From NCBI GenBank assembly GCA_903874055.1, contig CAIQQR010000024.1, positions 1-48,392 of the forward strand: a stretch of DNA of 48,392 nt, written 5' to 3'. The notes under the pieces are model-generated. The model worked only from the letters and a program-made list of their open reading frames with translations. It ran no database searches and had not been told where the DNA came from. This DNA comes from an uncultured Bacteroidota bacterium. Its GTDB lineage: Bacteria; Bacteroidota; Bacteroidia; Chitinophagales; Chitinophagaceae. Below, one piece after another: positions 1 to 10,440 of the stretch; within the stretch, counting starts at the first letter, position 1; every line of letters starts with the position of its first letter. Both the position numbers and the translations under genes were made by a program.

Positions 1-281
1 GCGATATTTTTGTAGGGGATGCATCATTAGTAGCATTAACAAATATCAAAACTAAAAACGAGCTTATCGGTGAAGTTCTTGGAGTGTTACAATCTCAAGC
101 TAAGCGCGTAATTGCAGCTTTATTAAACCACGCCGAAAACGGTTCTTCTGCAACTGAGACAGAAGTAGTAGCAGCAGCGGTTGAAGTAGCAGTAGCGGAA
201 ACTCCAGCAGAAGCTCCAGCAGCTGAAGAAGTTGCGCCAGCAGCTGAAGCAGCGGCTCCGGAAGCAGCTCCTGAAGCATAG
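1..281 (+). CDS. rplJ: 50S ribosomal protein L10, C-terminal part (5' end outside window)
   Basis: This is the C-terminal ~92 residues of ribosomal protein L10, which anchors the L7/L12 stalk dimers on the large subunit. The first complete codon starts at position 3, and the frame stays open to TAA at 279-281. The reading LIGEVLGVLQSQAKRVIAAL is the conserved end of L10. It is followed by a ~38-residue Ala/Glu/Pro-rich acidic tail, a low-complexity extension that Bacteroidota L10 proteins often carry. A GTG at 84 could be taken for a start, but the frame is clearly open upstream with L10-like sequence (DIFVGDASLVALTNIKTKNE), so it is internal. rplL follows 151 nt downstream on the same strand. 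Confidence 0.93.
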   Translation, partial: DIFVGDASLVALTNIKTKNELIGEVLGVLQSQAKRVIAALLNHAENGSSATETEVVAAAVEVAVAETPAEAPAAEEVAPAAEAAAPEAAPEA

Positions 282-387
282 TTGTAAACCTTGTGATGAG
301 AGAGGAAATTTTCATCAAAAACATCGTTAATTTCAGAAGACTCGAATGAGTTTCTGTTTTTATATTGTTACATAATTTTTTTAAACC

Positions 388-418
388 TTCCGCTGGAGCA
401 TATGCTTTGAAAGCGGAA
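388..418 (+). promoter_or_regulatory. Hairpin in rplJ-rplL spacer, 14 nt before rplL start
   Basis: TTCCGCT at 388-394 pairs with AGCGGAA at 412-418, and the intervening bases contain the palindrome AGCATATGCT. The stem ends 14 nt before the rplL ATG. It may affect translation or mRNA processing between the L10 and L12 cistrons, whose products are needed at different copy number. That role is inferred; only the inverted repeat is seen. Confidence 0.4.
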
Positions 419-432
419 AAAATTGAAACAAA

Positions 433-804
433 ATGGCAGACGTAAAAAAACTAGCTGAAGAATTAGTAAGCTTAACAGTAAAGCAAGTACAAGAATTAGC
501 AGACGTATTAAAAGCTGATTACGGTATCGAACCAGCAGCAGCAGCAGTAGTTGTAGCAGCAGGTGGCGGTGGCGCTGAAGCAGCAGCTGAGAAAACAGCA
601 TTTGATGTTATCTTAGTTAGCGGCGGTGCTAGCAAATTAAACGTAGTTAAAATCGTTAAAGATTTAACTGGTCTTGGTTTGAAAGAAGCTAAAGACTTAG
701 TAGATGGCGCTCCAAAAGCAATCAAAGAAGGTGTTTCTAAAGCAGAAGCTGACGAAATCGCTGGTAAATTGAAAGAAGCTGGTGCTGAAGTTGAAGTAAA
801 GTAA
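433..804 (+). CDS. rplL: 50S ribosomal protein L7/L12
   Basis: A 123-residue acidic ribosomal stalk protein that recruits and stimulates the GTPase factors EF-Tu, EF-G, IF2 and RF3. The layout is that of the family: an N-terminal helical dimerisation part (residues ~1-30, [18 protein letters not shown]), an Ala/Gly hinge (~36-52), and the compact C-terminal domain with the [36 protein letters not shown] region that contacts factors (split here only by my quotation limits: [19 protein letters not shown] then [14 protein letters not shown]). Length is normal. The ATG at 433 sits in an A-rich context without a Shine-Dalgarno sequence, as is usual in Bacteroidota. It is co-directional with rplJ and ended by a strong terminator. 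Confidence 0.97.
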   Translation: MADVKKLAEELVSLTVKQVQELADVLKADYGIEPAAAAVVVAAGGGGAEAAAEKTAFDVILVSGGASKLNVVKIVKDLTGLGLKEAKDLVDGAPKAIKEGVSKAEADEIAGKLKEAGAEVEVK

Positions 805-835
805 TTTACTCGACTTAGGTCATCCTTATATAATT

Positions 836-864
836 AGCCCTGGAATTTATTCTAGGGCTTTTTT
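836..864 (+). terminator. Rho-independent terminator after rplL
   Basis: A 10-bp stem with one G-T pair (836-845 with 850-859), beginning AGCCCT and ending AGGGCT, has a 4-nt loop and runs directly into six T residues. It lies 32 nt after the rplL stop. It should end or attenuate rplJL transcription before rpoB. Confidence 0.85.
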
Positions 865-901
865 ATGCCCCTAGGTGAAGCAGCCTCTTTAATTTTTTTA
901 T

Positions 902-1011
902 AAAAATGGAAAGTAAGTTTATTTCCGCTCAGGTCGCTATTACAATTGCCCGTGAGGTCCATTTACTTTACCTAAGCTCGAATGGACTTCAATAAACTTC
1001 TTTCCATTTTT
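902..1011. repeat. Long imperfect inverted repeat with nested stem
   Basis: The outer arms 902-923 and 991-1011 are complementary apart from one extra base: AAAAATGGAAAG plus AAGTTTATT on the left faces AATAAACTT plus CTTTCCATTTTT on the right. Nested inside, 954-963 pairs with 981-990 (GAGGTCCATT with AATGGACTTC, one G-T pair) around a 17-nt loop. A 30-nt stretch (924-953) stays unpaired on the left side. It could be a structured RNA, a short MITE-like element or a cruciform site; the sequence does not decide. Confidence 0.6.
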
Positions 1012-1114
1012 CTTCCATTCGCTCTATTGGCCAAGTTCACATAGGGTCATTTCATTTGGGGCCAAAGGGGGTAGCCATGACACATTATTTTAAGCTTCTC
1101 AATGAATTGACACC

Positions 1115-1128
1115 ATTCGTTAACGAAT
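1115..1128. promoter_or_regulatory. Perfect 14-nt palindrome upstream of rpoB
   Basis: ATTCGTTAACGAAT is its own reverse complement and lies about 200 nt before the TAACTTTG box of rpoB. Its symmetry suits a dimeric DNA-binding protein, but no binding protein can be named. Confidence 0.35.
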
Positions 1129-1330
1129 CCTTAAATTTTGACTAAATAGGTAAGGAGGGCATTATATATATTAAAAATTATCTACTTAATAAATATTATT
1201 AATCATTATAATACATTTTAAATAAAGTTATAATACGACAATATGTCTAAATTGTGCATTTTTCTAAAAAAAACTTTCAAAATCAAGGGTTTTGGTACAA
1301 AATTTGTTTTTATTTGTCCCTTCCTTTCCT

Positions 1331-1338
1331 TAACTTTG
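1331..1338 (+). promoter_or_regulatory. Candidate rpoB promoter -7 box (TAACTTTG)
   Basis: TAACTTTG matches the Bacteroidota primary-sigma -7 consensus TAnnTTTG. TTTG motifs at 1303-1306 and 1313-1316 are possible -33 elements, although their spacings (24 and 14 nt) are outside the usual range. It predicts a leader of roughly 120 nt for rpoBC, containing the hairpin 1362-1409 and the palindrome 1437-1452. Confidence 0.55.
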
Positions 1339-1361
1339 CAATCCTTTATTTTGGGCATATT

Positions 1362-1409
1362 GTCTATTGATCTATTACGGTGGCCACGTATCTGTATCAA
1401 TTGATAGAC
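1362..1409 (+). promoter_or_regulatory. Hairpin in the rpoB leader
   Basis: GTCTATTGAT (1362-1371) can pair with ATTGATAGAC (1400-1409) over 10 bp including two G-T pairs, with a 28-nt loop. It lies inside the predicted leader RNA of rpoBC. Its role is unknown. Confidence 0.35.
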
Positions 1410-1436
1410 TTTATTTGAGCACAATGCTACCAAATA

Positions 1437-1452
1437 TTTTATTGCAATAAAA
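1437..1452 (+). promoter_or_regulatory. Perfect 16-nt palindrome 15 nt before rpoB start
   Basis: TTTTATTGCAATAAAA is its own reverse complement. As RNA it can form a 6-bp stem with a TGCA loop ending 15 nt before the rpoB ATG. Hairpins also end 14-15 nt before the starts of rplL and rpoC. Confidence 0.4.
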
Positions 1453-1467
1453 CCTGGTTTATACCGT

Positions 1468-4400
1468 ATGTCTACAACAACATTGAACAACAGGCACAAC
1501 TTTGGTAAGATTAAACATATCGCCGAAGCACCAGACTTACTTGACATTCAGTTAGAATCTTTCAAAGAATTCTTTCAGTTAGAAACAACTCCCGACAGAA
1601 GAAACGTAGAAGGTTTGTTCCGTGTGTTTAAGGAAAATTTTCCTATCACGGATACGAGAAACATTTTCGTTTTAGAATTCTTGGATTATTTTATCGATCC
1701 ACCACGTTACACTATTGATGAGTGTATGGAGCGTGGATTAACATATGCTGTTCCGTTAAAAGCTAAATTAAGATTAAGCTGTAATGATGAAGAGCACGTT
1801 GATTTCCAAACCATCGTACAGGATGTATTCTTAGGAAACATTCCTTACATGACTCCAAGAGGAACCTTTGTGATTAATGGTGCTGAGCGCGTTGTCGTTT
1901 CTCAGTTACATCGTTCACCAGGTGTATTCTTTGGTCAATCAACACATCCTAACGGAACTAAGATTTATTCTGCTCGTGTAATTCCTTTTAAAGGTGCATG
2001 GATGGAATTTGCTACGGATATTAACAACGTGATGTATGCTTACATCGATCGTAAGAAAAAATTCCCAGTAACTACTTTATTACGTTCAATTGGTTTTGAA
2101 ACAGATAAAGATATCTTGGAATTATTTGGTATGGCTGATGAAGTAAAAGCAGACAAGAAAACTTTATCAAACCATATTGACAAAAAATTAGCAGCACGTG
2201 TTTTAAGAACATGGGTTGAAGATTTCGTTGATGAAGATACGGGTGAAGTAGTAAGCATCGAAAGAAACGAAATTGTTTTAGAGCGTGATACTGTTTTAGA
2301 TGAAGCAGCAGTTAATCTAATTGTTGAAATGGGCGTTAAGAGCGTATTCATTCAAAAAGAAGACGTTGGTGGTGACTATGCAATTATCTACAACACATTA
2401 AACAAGGACACTTCTAACTCTGAGTTAGAGGCGGTTCAACATATTTACAAGCAGTTACGTGGTGCAGACGCTCCAGATAACGAGACTGCTCGTGGTATCA
2501 TTGACAAATTATTCTTCTCTGACAAGCGTTATGATTTAGGTGAAGTTGGTCGTTACAAAATCAACAAAAAATTAGGTCATGACTTAACACAAGAAAAGAA
2601 AGTATTGACTAAAAATGATATCATTGAAATCATTAAGTACTTAGTACGTTTAACAAATGCGAAAGCAGAGATTGATGATATCGATCACTTAAGCAATCGT
2701 CGTATTCGTACAGTAGGAGAGCAATTATATGCTCAATTCGGTGTAGGTTTAGCGCGTATGGCGCGTACTATCCGTGAGCGTATGAACGTGCGTGATAACG
2801 AGGTATTCACTCCAGTTGATTTGATCAATGCGAGAACATTATCTTCTGTTATCAATTCATTCTTCGGAACTTCTCAGTTATCTCAATTCTTAGACCAAAC
2901 AAATCCATTGAGTGAAATCACGCATAAGCGTCGTGTTTCCGCATTAGGACCCGGCGGTTTAAGTCGTGAGCGTGCTGGTTTCGAAGTACGTGACGTACAC
3001 TATTCTCACTACGGTCGTCTTTGTACAATTGAAACACCAGAAGGACCAAACATTGGTTTGATTTCTACTTTGTGTGTACATGCAAAGATCAACGATATGG
3101 GCTTTATTGAAACTCCATACCGTAAAGTAGAGAATGGTAAAGTAAACTTAAAAACATTAACTTATTTAAGTGCTGAGGAAGAAGATAGTGCAAGAATTGC
3201 ACAGTCTAACTCTCCATTAAATGAGAAAGGCGAATTTGAATTGAACAAAGTAGTATCTCGTGAAACAGGTGACTTCCCAATTTTAGATAAAGCCGATGTT
3301 CAATATATGGACGTTGCTCCAAACCAAATTGTTGGATTGAGTGCGTCTTTAATTCCTTTCTTAGAGCATGATGATGCTAACCGTGCGTTGATGGGATCAA
3401 ACATGCAACGTCAAGCGGTTCCATTAATTCGTCCAGAAGTACCTATCGTAGGAACTGGATTGGAAGGAAAAGCTGCTCGTGATGCAAGAATTCAAATTCA
3501 TGCAGAAGGGGATGGTGTTATTGAATTCGTTGATGCAAACGAAATTCATGTTCGTTACAACCGTAATGAAATGGATCGTTTAGTAAGCTTTAACGAAGAC
3601 TTAATTGTTTACAAATTAACTAAGTTCATAAAAACCAACCAATCAACTTGTATCAACTTAACTCCTTCTGTGAAGAAAGGACAGAAAGTGAAAAAAGGTG
3701 ATTTCTTAACGGAAGGTTATGCAACTCAAGGTGGTGAAATTGCATTAGGACGTAACTTGCAAGTAGCGTTCATGCCATGGAAAGGATACAACTTTGAGGA
3801 TGCGATTGTAATTAGTGAAAGAGTAGTACGTGAAGATTTATTTACATCAATCCACATTGATGAATATGAATTAGAAGTACGTGATACAAAATTAGGAGAA
3901 GAAGAATTAACTTCTGACATTCCTAACGTATCGGAAGAAGCAACAAAAGATCTTGACGAACATGGTATCATCAGAATTGGTGCTGCTGTGAAAGAAGGAG
4001 ATATTTTGATTGGTAAAATCACGCCAAAAGGGGAATCAGATCCAACTCCAGAAGAAAAATTATTGCGCGCCATCTTTGGTGACAAAGCGGGTGATGCAAA
4101 AGATGCTTCATTGAAAGCTGCTAATGGAACAGAAGGTGTTGTAATTGACAAAAAATTATTTCAACGAGCTAAGAAAGATAAGAGTGGTAAGGTTCGTGAA
4201 AAAGCATTGTTAGATAAAGTAGAAAAGCAACACGAAGAAAATGAAACTTCATTAAAAGATTTGTTGATTGAAAAATTACAAACTTTATTAAAGGATCATA
4301 CTACTCCAGGTGTAGTGAACAATTTTGGTGAAACATTAATTTCTAAAGGAAGCAAATTCAATGCTAAAAACTTAGCAGCAATTGATTACCAAAATGTGAA

Positions 4401-5271
4401 TCCATTAGGATGGACTGGTGACAAGAAAACTGATGATTTAATCAATGTTTTATTACACAACTATAGCATTAAATACAACGAAGAATTAGGTCGTTACAAA
4501 CGTGAGAAATTCAATATTTCAATCGGTGATGAATTACCTGCAGGTGTATTGAAATTAGCTAAAGTATACTTAGCTGTTAAGCGTAAGTTGAAAGTGGGTG
4601 ATAAAATGGCGGGTCGTCACGGTAACAAAGGTATTGTTGCTAAAATAGTACGTCAAGAGGATATGCCATTTATGGAAGACGGTACTCCAGTAGATATCGT
4701 ATTAAACCCATTGGGTGTACCTTCTCGTATGAACTTAGGACAGATCTATGAAACTATCTTAGGATGGACAGGTAAGAAGTTAGGCGTGAAATTTGCTACA
4801 CCAATTTTTGATGGTGCAAGTACACAACAAATTGAAGATTTGTGTGACGAAGCAGGCATTCCAAATAACGGACATACTTACTTATATGATGGTGAAACAG
4901 GAGACAGATTTGACCAAAAAACATCAGTGGGTGTGATCTACATGATTAAATTACACCACATGGTGGATGATAAGATGCATGCACGTTCTATCGGACCATA
5001 CAGTTTGATTACTCAACAACCATTGGGCGGTAAAGCTCAGTTTGGTGGTCAACGTTTTGGTGAGATGGAGGTATGGGCATTGGAGGCATATGGTGCATCT
5101 AATATCTTACAAGAATTATTAACACTTAAATCAGATGATATCATTGGCCGTGCTAAAACGTACGAGGCAATTGTTAAAGGAGAAAATATTCCTAAAGCAG
5201 GTATCCCTGAATCTTTCAATGTATTAGTACATGAATTGAGAGGCTTAGGATTAGATTTAAAATTTGATTAA
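1468..5271 (+). CDS. rpoB: DNA-directed RNA polymerase subunit beta
   Basis: The 1267-residue beta subunit of RNA polymerase. Family landmarks appear in order. The rifampicin-pocket region (residues ~465-500) reads [20 protein letters not shown] followed by [13 protein letters not shown], then [12 protein letters not shown]. The catalytic-core segment is [12 protein letters not shown], and the C-terminal switch region is [20 protein letters not shown]. The Asp, His and Ser that most often mutate to resistance in other bacteria are the wild-type residues, so nothing suggests rifampicin resistance. The protein is shorter than the E. coli one (1342 aa), as expected for this phylum. The start at 1468 gives [15 protein letters not shown], a normal N-terminus. 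It is co-transcribed with rpoC 86 nt downstream, and is apparently driven by its own promoter, since rplL ends in a terminator. Confidence 0.98.
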   Translation: MSTTTLNNRHNFGKIKHIAEAPDLLDIQLESFKEFFQLETTPDRRNVEGLFRVFKENFPITDTRNIFVLEFLDYFIDPPRYTIDECMERGLTYAVPLKAKLRLSCNDEEHVDFQTIVQDVFLGNIPYMTPRGTFVINGAERVVVSQLHRSPGVFFGQSTHPNGTKIYSARVIPFKGAWMEFATDINNVMYAYIDRKKKFPVTTLLRSIGFETDKDILELFGMADEVKADKKTLSNHIDKKLAARVLRTWVEDFVDEDTGEVVSIERNEIVLERDTVLDEAAVNLIVEMGVKSVFIQKEDVGGDYAIIYNTLNKDTSNSELEAVQHIYKQLRGADAPDNETARGIIDKLFFSDKRYDLGEVGRYKINKKLGHDLTQEKKVLTKNDIIEIIKYLVRLTNAKAEIDDIDHLSNRRIRTVGEQLYAQFGVGLARMARTIRERMNVRDNEVFTPVDLINARTLSSVINSFFGTSQLSQFLDQTNPLSEITHKRRVSALGPGGLSRERAGFEVRDVHYSHYGRLCTIETPEGPNIGLISTLCVHAKINDMGFIETPYRKVENGKVNLKTLTYLSAEEEDSARIAQSNSPLNEKGEFELNKVVSRETGDFPILDKADVQYMDVAPNQIVGLSASLIPFLEHDDANRALMGSNMQRQAVPLIRPEVPIVGTGLEGKAARDARIQIHAEGDGVIEFVDANEIHVRYNRNEMDRLVSFNEDLIVYKLTKFIKTNQSTCINLTPSVKKGQKVKKGDFLTEGYATQGGEIALGRNLQVAFMPWKGYNFEDAIVISERVVREDLFTSIHIDEYELEVRDTKLGEEELTSDIPNVSEEATKDLDEHGIIRIGAAVKEGDILIGKITPKGESDPTPEEKLLRAIFGDKAGDAKDASLKAANGTEGVVIDKKLFQRAKKDKSGKVREKALLDKVEKQHEENETSLKDLLIEKLQTLLKDHTTPGVVNNFGETLISKGSKFNAKNLAAIDYQNVNPLGWTGDKKTDDLINVLLHNYSIKYNEELGRYKREKFNISIGDELPAGVLKLAKVYLAVKRKLKVGDKMAGRHGNKGIVAKIVRQEDMPFMEDGTPVDIVLNPLGVPSRMNLGQIYETILGWTGKKLGVKFATPIFDGASTQQIEDLCDEAGIPNNGHTYLYDGETGDRFDQKTSVGVIYMIKLHHMVDDKMHARSIGPYSLITQQPLGGKAQFGGQRFGEMEVWALEAYGASNILQELLTLKSDDIIGRAKTYEAIVKGENIPKAGIPESFNVLVHELRGLGLDLKFD

Positions 5272-5318
5272 TTTTTGTAACAGAAATAATCATCGACTAA
5301 CACCAAATTCTTAAATAA

Positions 5319-5342
5319 TGTTCCGGTGTAAAAGCCGGAACA
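5319..5342 (+). promoter_or_regulatory. Hairpin in rpoB-rpoC spacer, 15 nt before rpoC start
   Basis: TGTTCCGG (5319-5326) pairs perfectly with CCGGAACA (5335-5342) around an 8-nt loop. No T-run follows, so it is not a terminator. It ends 15 nt before the rpoC ATG, the same geometry as the inverted repeats before rplL and rpoB. Confidence 0.5.
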
Positions 5343-5357
5343 AAATGAATAAATAAT

Positions 5358-8300
5358 ATGGCATTCAAAAAAGAGAATAGACAACGTCCAGCTTTTTCGC
5401 AAATCACGATTAGTTTGGCATCTCCAGATAGTATTTTGGAGAGAAGCTTTGGAGAAGTGTTGAAACCAGAAACCATTAACTACCGTACTTATAAGCCGGA
5501 GCGTGATGGTCTTTTCTGTGAGCGTATTTTTGGTCCAGTAAAGGACTACGAGTGTGCTTGTGGAAAATATAAGCGTATCCGTTATAAGGGTATCGTTTGT
5601 GATCGTTGTGGTGTAGAAGTAACTGAGAAAAAAGTACGTCGTGAGCGTATGGGTCACATCAAATTGGTGGTGCCTGTAGTACACATTTGGTACTTTAAAT
5701 CTTTACCAAACAAGATTGGATATTTATTAGGGATGAGTTCTAAGAAATTAGAAACCATTATATATTACGAGCGTTATGTAGTAATCCAACCAGGTATCAA
5801 AGATGATATGAAAGTGGGTGACTTATTAACAGAGGAAGAGTACTTAGATTTATTAGATACTTTACCAAAAGACAATCAGTATTTACCTGATGATGATGCG
5901 CAAAAGTTTGTTGCTAAAATGGGAGCAGATGCGGTGCATGATTTATTAGGTTTATTAGATTTAGATGAATTAAGTTTCTCTTTACGTAACCAAGCAGCAA
6001 ACGAAACTTCTCAACAAAGAAAAGCAGATGCTTTAAAGCGTTTGAGTGTTGTTGAATCTTTCCGTGAAGCAAAAACACATATCACTAACCAACCAGAGTG
6101 GATGGTGATGAAGTATATTCCTGTTATTCCTCCTGAATTACGTCCATTGGTGCCATTAGATGGTGGCCGTTTTGCGTCTTCAGATTTGAATGACTTATAT
6201 CGTCGTGTTATTATCCGTAACAACCGTTTAAAGCGTTTGTTGGAAATTAAAGCACCTGAAGTAATCTTACGTAATGAAAAACGTATGTTACAAGAAGCGA
6301 TCGATTCATTATTCGATAACTCTCGTAAATCTAATGCCGTTAAAGCAGAAGGTGGACGTGCATTAAAATCTTTATCGGATGTATTGAAAGGTAAGCAAGG
6401 TCGTTTCCGTCAAAACTTATTAGGTAAGCGTGTGGATTATTCTGGACGTTCTGTAATCGTGGTAGGACCTGAATTAAAAATGCACGAGTGCGGATTACCA
6501 AAAGATATGGCTGCTGAATTATTTAAGCCATTTATTATTCGTAAATTAATTGAAAGAGGTATCGTTAAAACAGTGAAGTCTGCTAAGAAATTAGTGGATA
6601 AAAAAGAAGCTGTGATTTGGGATATCTTAGAAAATATTTTGAAAGGACATCCAGTAATGTTAAACCGTGCCCCAACATTGCACCGTTTATCAATACAAGC
6701 TTTCCAACCTAAATTGGTGGAAGGTAAAGCGATTCAATTACACCCATTAGTTACCTCTGCGTTCAACGCCGATTTCGATGGTGACCAAATGGCGGTGCAC
6801 GTTCCATTAAGCCACGCGGCTATCTTGGAGGCACAGTTATTGATGTTGTCTTCTCATAACATCTTGAACCCACAAAATGGTACGCCAATCACCCTTCCTT
6901 CTCAGGACATGGTGTTAGGTTTATACTATATTACAAAGGGTAAAAAATCAATGGGTGATTTAGTAGTAAGAGGTGAGGGTAAAGCGTTCTACAACTTAGA
7001 CGAGGTTATCATTGCTTACAACGAAAACATCATTGACTTACATGCAAACATTCGCGTTAAAACAAATGTGCGTGAAAACGGACAATTGGTAAATAAATTA
7101 ATCGAAACTACAGTGGGTCGCGTGTTGTTCAATCAACATACTCCAAAAGCAGTAGGTTTTGTAAATCAATTGTTAACTAAGAAATCTTTAAGAGATATCA
7201 TTGGTGACATTATTAAAATCACGGACGTTCCTACAACTGCTAAATTCTTGGATGATATTAAAACATTAGGATTTAGAATGGCGTTCCGTGGTGGTTTATC
7301 ATTTAACGTAAATGACTTAGTTGTTCCTGAAGCAAGACACCAATTATTGGAGAATGCAAAAGTAGAAGTAGAAGAAGTTTGGGAAAACTACAACATGGGT
7401 CTTATTACCAACAACGAGCGTTATAACCAAGTTATTGATATCTGGGGTCGTGTGGATACAAGAATCACAGATACTTTAATTCGTGAAATGGCTACTGATA
7501 AGCAAGGTTTCAACTCAGTTTACATGATGTTGGATTCTGGAGCGAGAGGTAGTAAAACACAGGTTAAGCAGTTGGTAGGTATTCGTGGATTGATGGCTAA
7601 ACCTCGTAAGAGTGGTAGTACAGGATCTGAAGTAATTGAGAATCCAATCTTATCTAACTTTAAAGGTGGATTAAACGTATTGGATTACTTTATCTCAACA
7701 CACGGTGCGCGTAAGGGTCTTGCGGATACAGCGTTAAAAACGGCAGATGCAGGTTACTTAACACGTCGTTTAGTAGACGTATCTCAAGACGTTGTGATTT
7801 CAGAAACAGATTGCGGAACATTACGTGGTATAGCAACAAGTGCATTAAAAGACAACGAAGATATCATTGAACCATTAGCAGATAGAATTGAAGGACGTAC
7901 TTCATTACATGACGTATTTAATCCAATTACCAACGAATTAATCGTAGCTGCTGGTGAGGAAATTACTATTGACGAAGCGCGTATTATTGAAGATGCTGGT
8001 ATCGAAACGGTTGAAATTCGTTCCGTATTAACATGTGAAAGCAAGCGTGGTGTTTGTGTTAAATGTTATGGTAGAAACTTAGCAACTGGATATATTACAC
8101 AAAAAGGAGATGCAGTAGGAATTATCGCTGCACAATCAATTGGTGAGCCAGGAACTCAGTTAACATTACGTACGTTCCACGTGGGTGGTGTTGCCGGTTC
8201 ATCTTCTGTTGAATCTAGCTTAAACGCTAAGTTTGATGGTACGATCCAATTTGATGGATTACGTACTGTTGAAACTTTAAATAACGAAGGCAACAAAGTT

Positions 8301-9644
8301 AAAGTGGTTATTGGCCGTACAGGTGAAGTAAGAATTATGGACGTTAAAAACGACCGATTAATGATTACTAATAACGTTCCTTATGGTGCAATACTAGCTG
8401 TTAAAGATGGTGCACAAGTTAAAAAAGGAGATGTGATTTGTACTTGGGATCCATTCAACAACGTTATCGTTGCTGAACAAAATGGTAAAATCAAGTTTGA
8501 AAATATTACCGAAGGATTTACCTATCGTGATGAAGCGGATGAACAAACAGGTCACCGTGAAAAAGTGGTTATTGAATCTAAGGATAAAACAAGAATCCCT
8601 ACTATTATCTTAGAAGGTGGAAAAGACAACAAGCACTATAACTTACCAGTAGGTTCACACATTGTTATCGAAGAAGGTGTGGAAGTGAAAGCAGGTCATG
8701 TGTTGGTTAAAATTCCAAGAGTATTAGGTAAGTTAAAGGATATCACGGGAGGTTTACCTCGTGTAACTGAATTATTCGAAGCAAGAAATCCAGGTAACCC
8801 TGCGATTGTTTGTGAGATTGATGGTATAGTTGCATTTGGTAACATTAAGCGTGGTAACAGAGAAATTATTGTTGAGTCTAAGGATGGTATGGTTAAGAAG
8901 TACTTAGTACCATTAACGCGTCAAATCTTGGTACAAGACAGCGATTTCGTAAAAGCAGGTTCTCCATTATCTGATGGTCAAATTGCACCAGCTGATATCT
9001 TAGCAATTAGAGGACCCTATGCAGTACAAGAATACGTTGTAAATGAAATTCAAGAGGTTTATCGTTTACAAGGGGTAAGAATCAATGACAAACACATTGA
9101 AGTTATTGTGCGTCAAATGATGAAGAAGGTAGAGATTGTAGATGCTGGTGATACTAAATTCTTAGAGGAGGACTTAGAAGATCGTTTTGACTTTATCGAA
9201 GAGAATGATAGAATATTTGATAAGAAAGTAGTTACAGAAGCTGGAGAAAGTACTTTATTAAAGCCAGGACAAATTGTAACAGTACGTGAATTAAGAGAAG
9301 AGAATTCTATCTTAAGACGTAATGACAAAAAATTAGTAGAGGTTCGTGATGCGAAACCAGCTACTGCACGTCCAGTGTTATTAGGTATTACAAAAGCTTC
9401 ATTGGGTGTACAAAGCTGGATCTCAGCTGCGTCATTCCAAGAGACTACAAAAGTATTAAGCCAAGCCGCAATTCAAGGTAAGGTAGATATGATGTTAGGC
9501 TTGAAAGAGAACGTAATTACAGGTCATTTAATCCCTGCAGGTACTGGTCAAAAAGAATTCGAGAAATTGATCGTAGGAAGCAAGGAAGAATATGAAGTAT
9601 TGGCTACATCTCGTGAAGCACTAAGCTTTGATGACGAAGATTAA
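5358..9644 (+). CDS. rpoC: DNA-directed RNA polymerase subunit beta'
   Basis: The 1428-residue beta' subunit of RNA polymerase, partner of RpoB. Visible landmarks: the N-terminal zinc ribbon (residues ~66-86, CACGKYKR then GIVCDRCG); the clamp/rudder region with [20 protein letters not shown]; the catalytic Mg-binding loop NADFDGDQM at ~470-476, whose three Asp residues chelate the active-site metal; and a second zinc site from CGTLRG (~819) and [13 protein letters not shown] (~893-903). The C-terminus ends ALSFDDED. Length is typical for Bacteroidota. The ATG at 5358 is preceded by a hairpin and by a three-codon ATG-AAT-AAA-TAA stretch (5345-5356) that ends one base before the start. A strong symmetric terminator follows. 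Confidence 0.98.
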   Translation: MAFKKENRQRPAFSQITISLASPDSILERSFGEVLKPETINYRTYKPERDGLFCERIFGPVKDYECACGKYKRIRYKGIVCDRCGVEVTEKKVRRERMGHIKLVVPVVHIWYFKSLPNKIGYLLGMSSKKLETIIYYERYVVIQPGIKDDMKVGDLLTEEEYLDLLDTLPKDNQYLPDDDAQKFVAKMGADAVHDLLGLLDLDELSFSLRNQAANETSQQRKADALKRLSVVESFREAKTHITNQPEWMVMKYIPVIPPELRPLVPLDGGRFASSDLNDLYRRVIIRNNRLKRLLEIKAPEVILRNEKRMLQEAIDSLFDNSRKSNAVKAEGGRALKSLSDVLKGKQGRFRQNLLGKRVDYSGRSVIVVGPELKMHECGLPKDMAAELFKPFIIRKLIERGIVKTVKSAKKLVDKKEAVIWDILENILKGHPVMLNRAPTLHRLSIQAFQPKLVEGKAIQLHPLVTSAFNADFDGDQMAVHVPLSHAAILEAQLLMLSSHNILNPQNGTPITLPSQDMVLGLYYITKGKKSMGDLVVRGEGKAFYNLDEVIIAYNENIIDLHANIRVKTNVRENGQLVNKLIETTVGRVLFNQHTPKAVGFVNQLLTKKSLRDIIGDIIKITDVPTTAKFLDDIKTLGFRMAFRGGLSFNVNDLVVPEARHQLLENAKVEVEEVWENYNMGLITNNERYNQVIDIWGRVDTRITDTLIREMATDKQGFNSVYMMLDSGARGSKTQVKQLVGIRGLMAKPRKSGSTGSEVIENPILSNFKGGLNVLDYFISTHGARKGLADTALKTADAGYLTRRLVDVSQDVVISETDCGTLRGIATSALKDNEDIIEPLADRIEGRTSLHDVFNPITNELIVAAGEEITIDEARIIEDAGIETVEIRSVLTCESKRGVCVKCYGRNLATGYITQKGDAVGIIAAQSIGEPGTQLTLRTFHVGGVAGSSSVESSLNAKFDGTIQFDGLRTVETLNNEGNKVKVVIGRTGEVRIMDVKNDRLMITNNVPYGAILAVKDGAQVKKGDVICTWDPFNNVIVAEQNGKIKFENITEGFTYRDEADEQTGHREKVVIESKDKTRIPTIILEGGKDNKHYNLPVGSHIVIEEGVEVKAGHVLVKIPRVLGKLKDITGGLPRVTELFEARNPGNPAIVCEIDGIVAFGNIKRGNREIIVESKDGMVKKYLVPLTRQILVQDSDFVKAGSPLSDGQIAPADILAIRGPYAVQEYVVNEIQEVYRLQGVRINDKHIEVIVRQMMKKVEIVDAGDTKFLEEDLEDRFDFIEENDRIFDKKVVTEAGESTLLKPGQIVTVRELREENSILRRNDKKLVEVRDAKPATARPVLLGITKASLGVQSWISAASFQETTKVLSQAAIQGKVDMMLGLKENVITGHLIPAGTGQKEFEKLIVGSKEEYEVLATSREALSFDDED

Positions 9645-9665
9645 TACTATTTAGTATAAAATGTT

Positions 9666-9701
9666 AAAAAGCAGGAAGTAGTAATATTTCCTGCTTTTTT
9701 T
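9666..9701 (+). terminator. Terminator after rpoC
   Basis: AAAAAGCAGGAA (9666-9677) is perfectly complementary to TTCCTGCTTTTT (9688-9699) with a 10-nt loop and continues into T residues. The 12-bp stem lies 21 nt after the rpoC stop. It is A-rich on the left and T-rich on the right, so it could work in both directions. Confidence 0.9.
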
Positions 9702-9795
9702 ATGTTGTTTTTAATTGTAAAATTTAGAATTTTACCTATTTTTATGTATCACTGAAATGATAGTAAGTGTACAATTTTTTATTTAATTAATTATA

Positions 9796-10371
9796 ATGAA
9801 ATCAATTTCTTGGATTGTAAATGGAGTGTTAGCAGTAGCTGTTATTGTTTTATTTGTTTTGCATTTTAGTACTAATAGCACACCAACTAAAGCGTCTATT
9901 AATGATAAAGGAGGTGTAAAAATTGCTTACTTCGAAATTGATTCTATTCAAAATAGTTATGAGTTTTTTAAAGAAGTAAAATCTTCATTGCAAGTGAAGG
10001 ATATGGAAAATACTAAGCAATTGACGAATTTGAAAAATGAATACATTGCTAAGTATCAAGAACTTCAAAAAAATGCACAATTTTTATCTCAAGCCGAAGT
10101 AGCAAGTCGTCAACAGGACTTAGTAAAGGCGGAGAAAAATTATACAGCTAAAGAGCAGCAATTGTCTCAAGAATTACAAGAGGAGAGTTTTAAAAGATTA
10201 CAGGAAGTTAAAAAGAAGATTGAAGTATTTTTAGCCAACTATAATAAAAATAAAGAGTTCGCATTTATACTTTCTAGCAATGCCGACTTAATGTACTACA
10301 AAGACACCACTTATGATATTACAGCTGATATTATAAAAGGGCTGAACGCAGATTACAAGTCAAAAAAATAA
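9796..10371 (+). CDS. OmpH/Skp-family periplasmic chaperone-like protein
   Basis: A 191-residue exported protein. One N-terminal hydrophobic segment (residues ~5-25) acts as signal anchor or signal peptide, followed by KIAYFEIDSIQNSYEFFKEV, the beta-strand motif that opens OmpH/Skp proteins. The middle (residues ~65-150) is a Gln/Lys/Glu-rich coiled coil, the two long helices that form the tentacles of the Skp trimer. The end FILSSNADLMYYKDTTYDIT followed by DIIKGLNADYKSKK closes the family fold. Skp holds unfolded outer-membrane proteins in the periplasm; that role is inferred from the family. It stands alone between two terminators, so it is probably monocistronic. I see no close TAnnTTTG box. 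Confidence 0.85.
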   Translation: MKSISWIVNGVLAVAVIVLFVLHFSTNSTPTKASINDKGGVKIAYFEIDSIQNSYEFFKEVKSSLQVKDMENTKQLTNLKNEYIAKYQELQKNAQFLSQAEVASRQQDLVKAEKNYTAKEQQLSQELQEESFKRLQEVKKKIEVFLANYNKNKEFAFILSSNADLMYYKDTTYDITADIIKGLNADYKSKK

Positions 10372-10379
10372 TATGAATG

Positions 10380-10408
10380 AATCCCGTTTTTATAACGGGA
10401 TTTTTTTT
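10380..10408 (+). terminator. Terminator after the OmpH-like gene
   Basis: AATCCCGTT (10380-10388) pairs perfectly with AACGGGATT (10394-10402) around a 5-nt loop, followed by a run of T residues. It lies 8 nt after the stop codon. Confidence 0.9.
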
Positions 10409-10440
10409 AACTTACTATTTCTATAAATATCAATACAACT

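Larger units (their letters stand above)
865..1330. other. Long non-coding spacer between rplL and rpoB
   Basis: No convincing reading frame occurs on either strand between the rplL terminator and the rpoB promoter box. The stretch holds a long imperfect inverted repeat (902-1011), a perfect 14-nt palindrome (1115-1128) and a short palindrome TTGGCCAA near 1027-1034. From about 1140 onward it is very A+T-rich. It could hold a small RNA or regulatory sites, but nothing in it matches an RNA family I can name. Confidence 0.6.

Noticed and set aside
3726-4151. 141-codon open frame on the minus strand inside rpoB
   Set aside because: It lies antisense to a highly conserved rpoB region, has a Ser/Ile-rich composition mirroring the sense codons, and shows no family motif or start signal.
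5345-5356. Three-codon ATG-AAT-AAA-TAA leader peptide before rpoC
   Set aside because: It ends one base before the rpoC ATG and could couple translation, but such a short stretch arises easily by chance in A+T-rich DNA.
5268-5684. 138-codon minus-strand frame over the rpoB-rpoC junction
   Set aside because: Most of it is antisense to the RpoC zinc-ribbon coding region, and the Thr/Tyr-rich translation has no recognisable domain.
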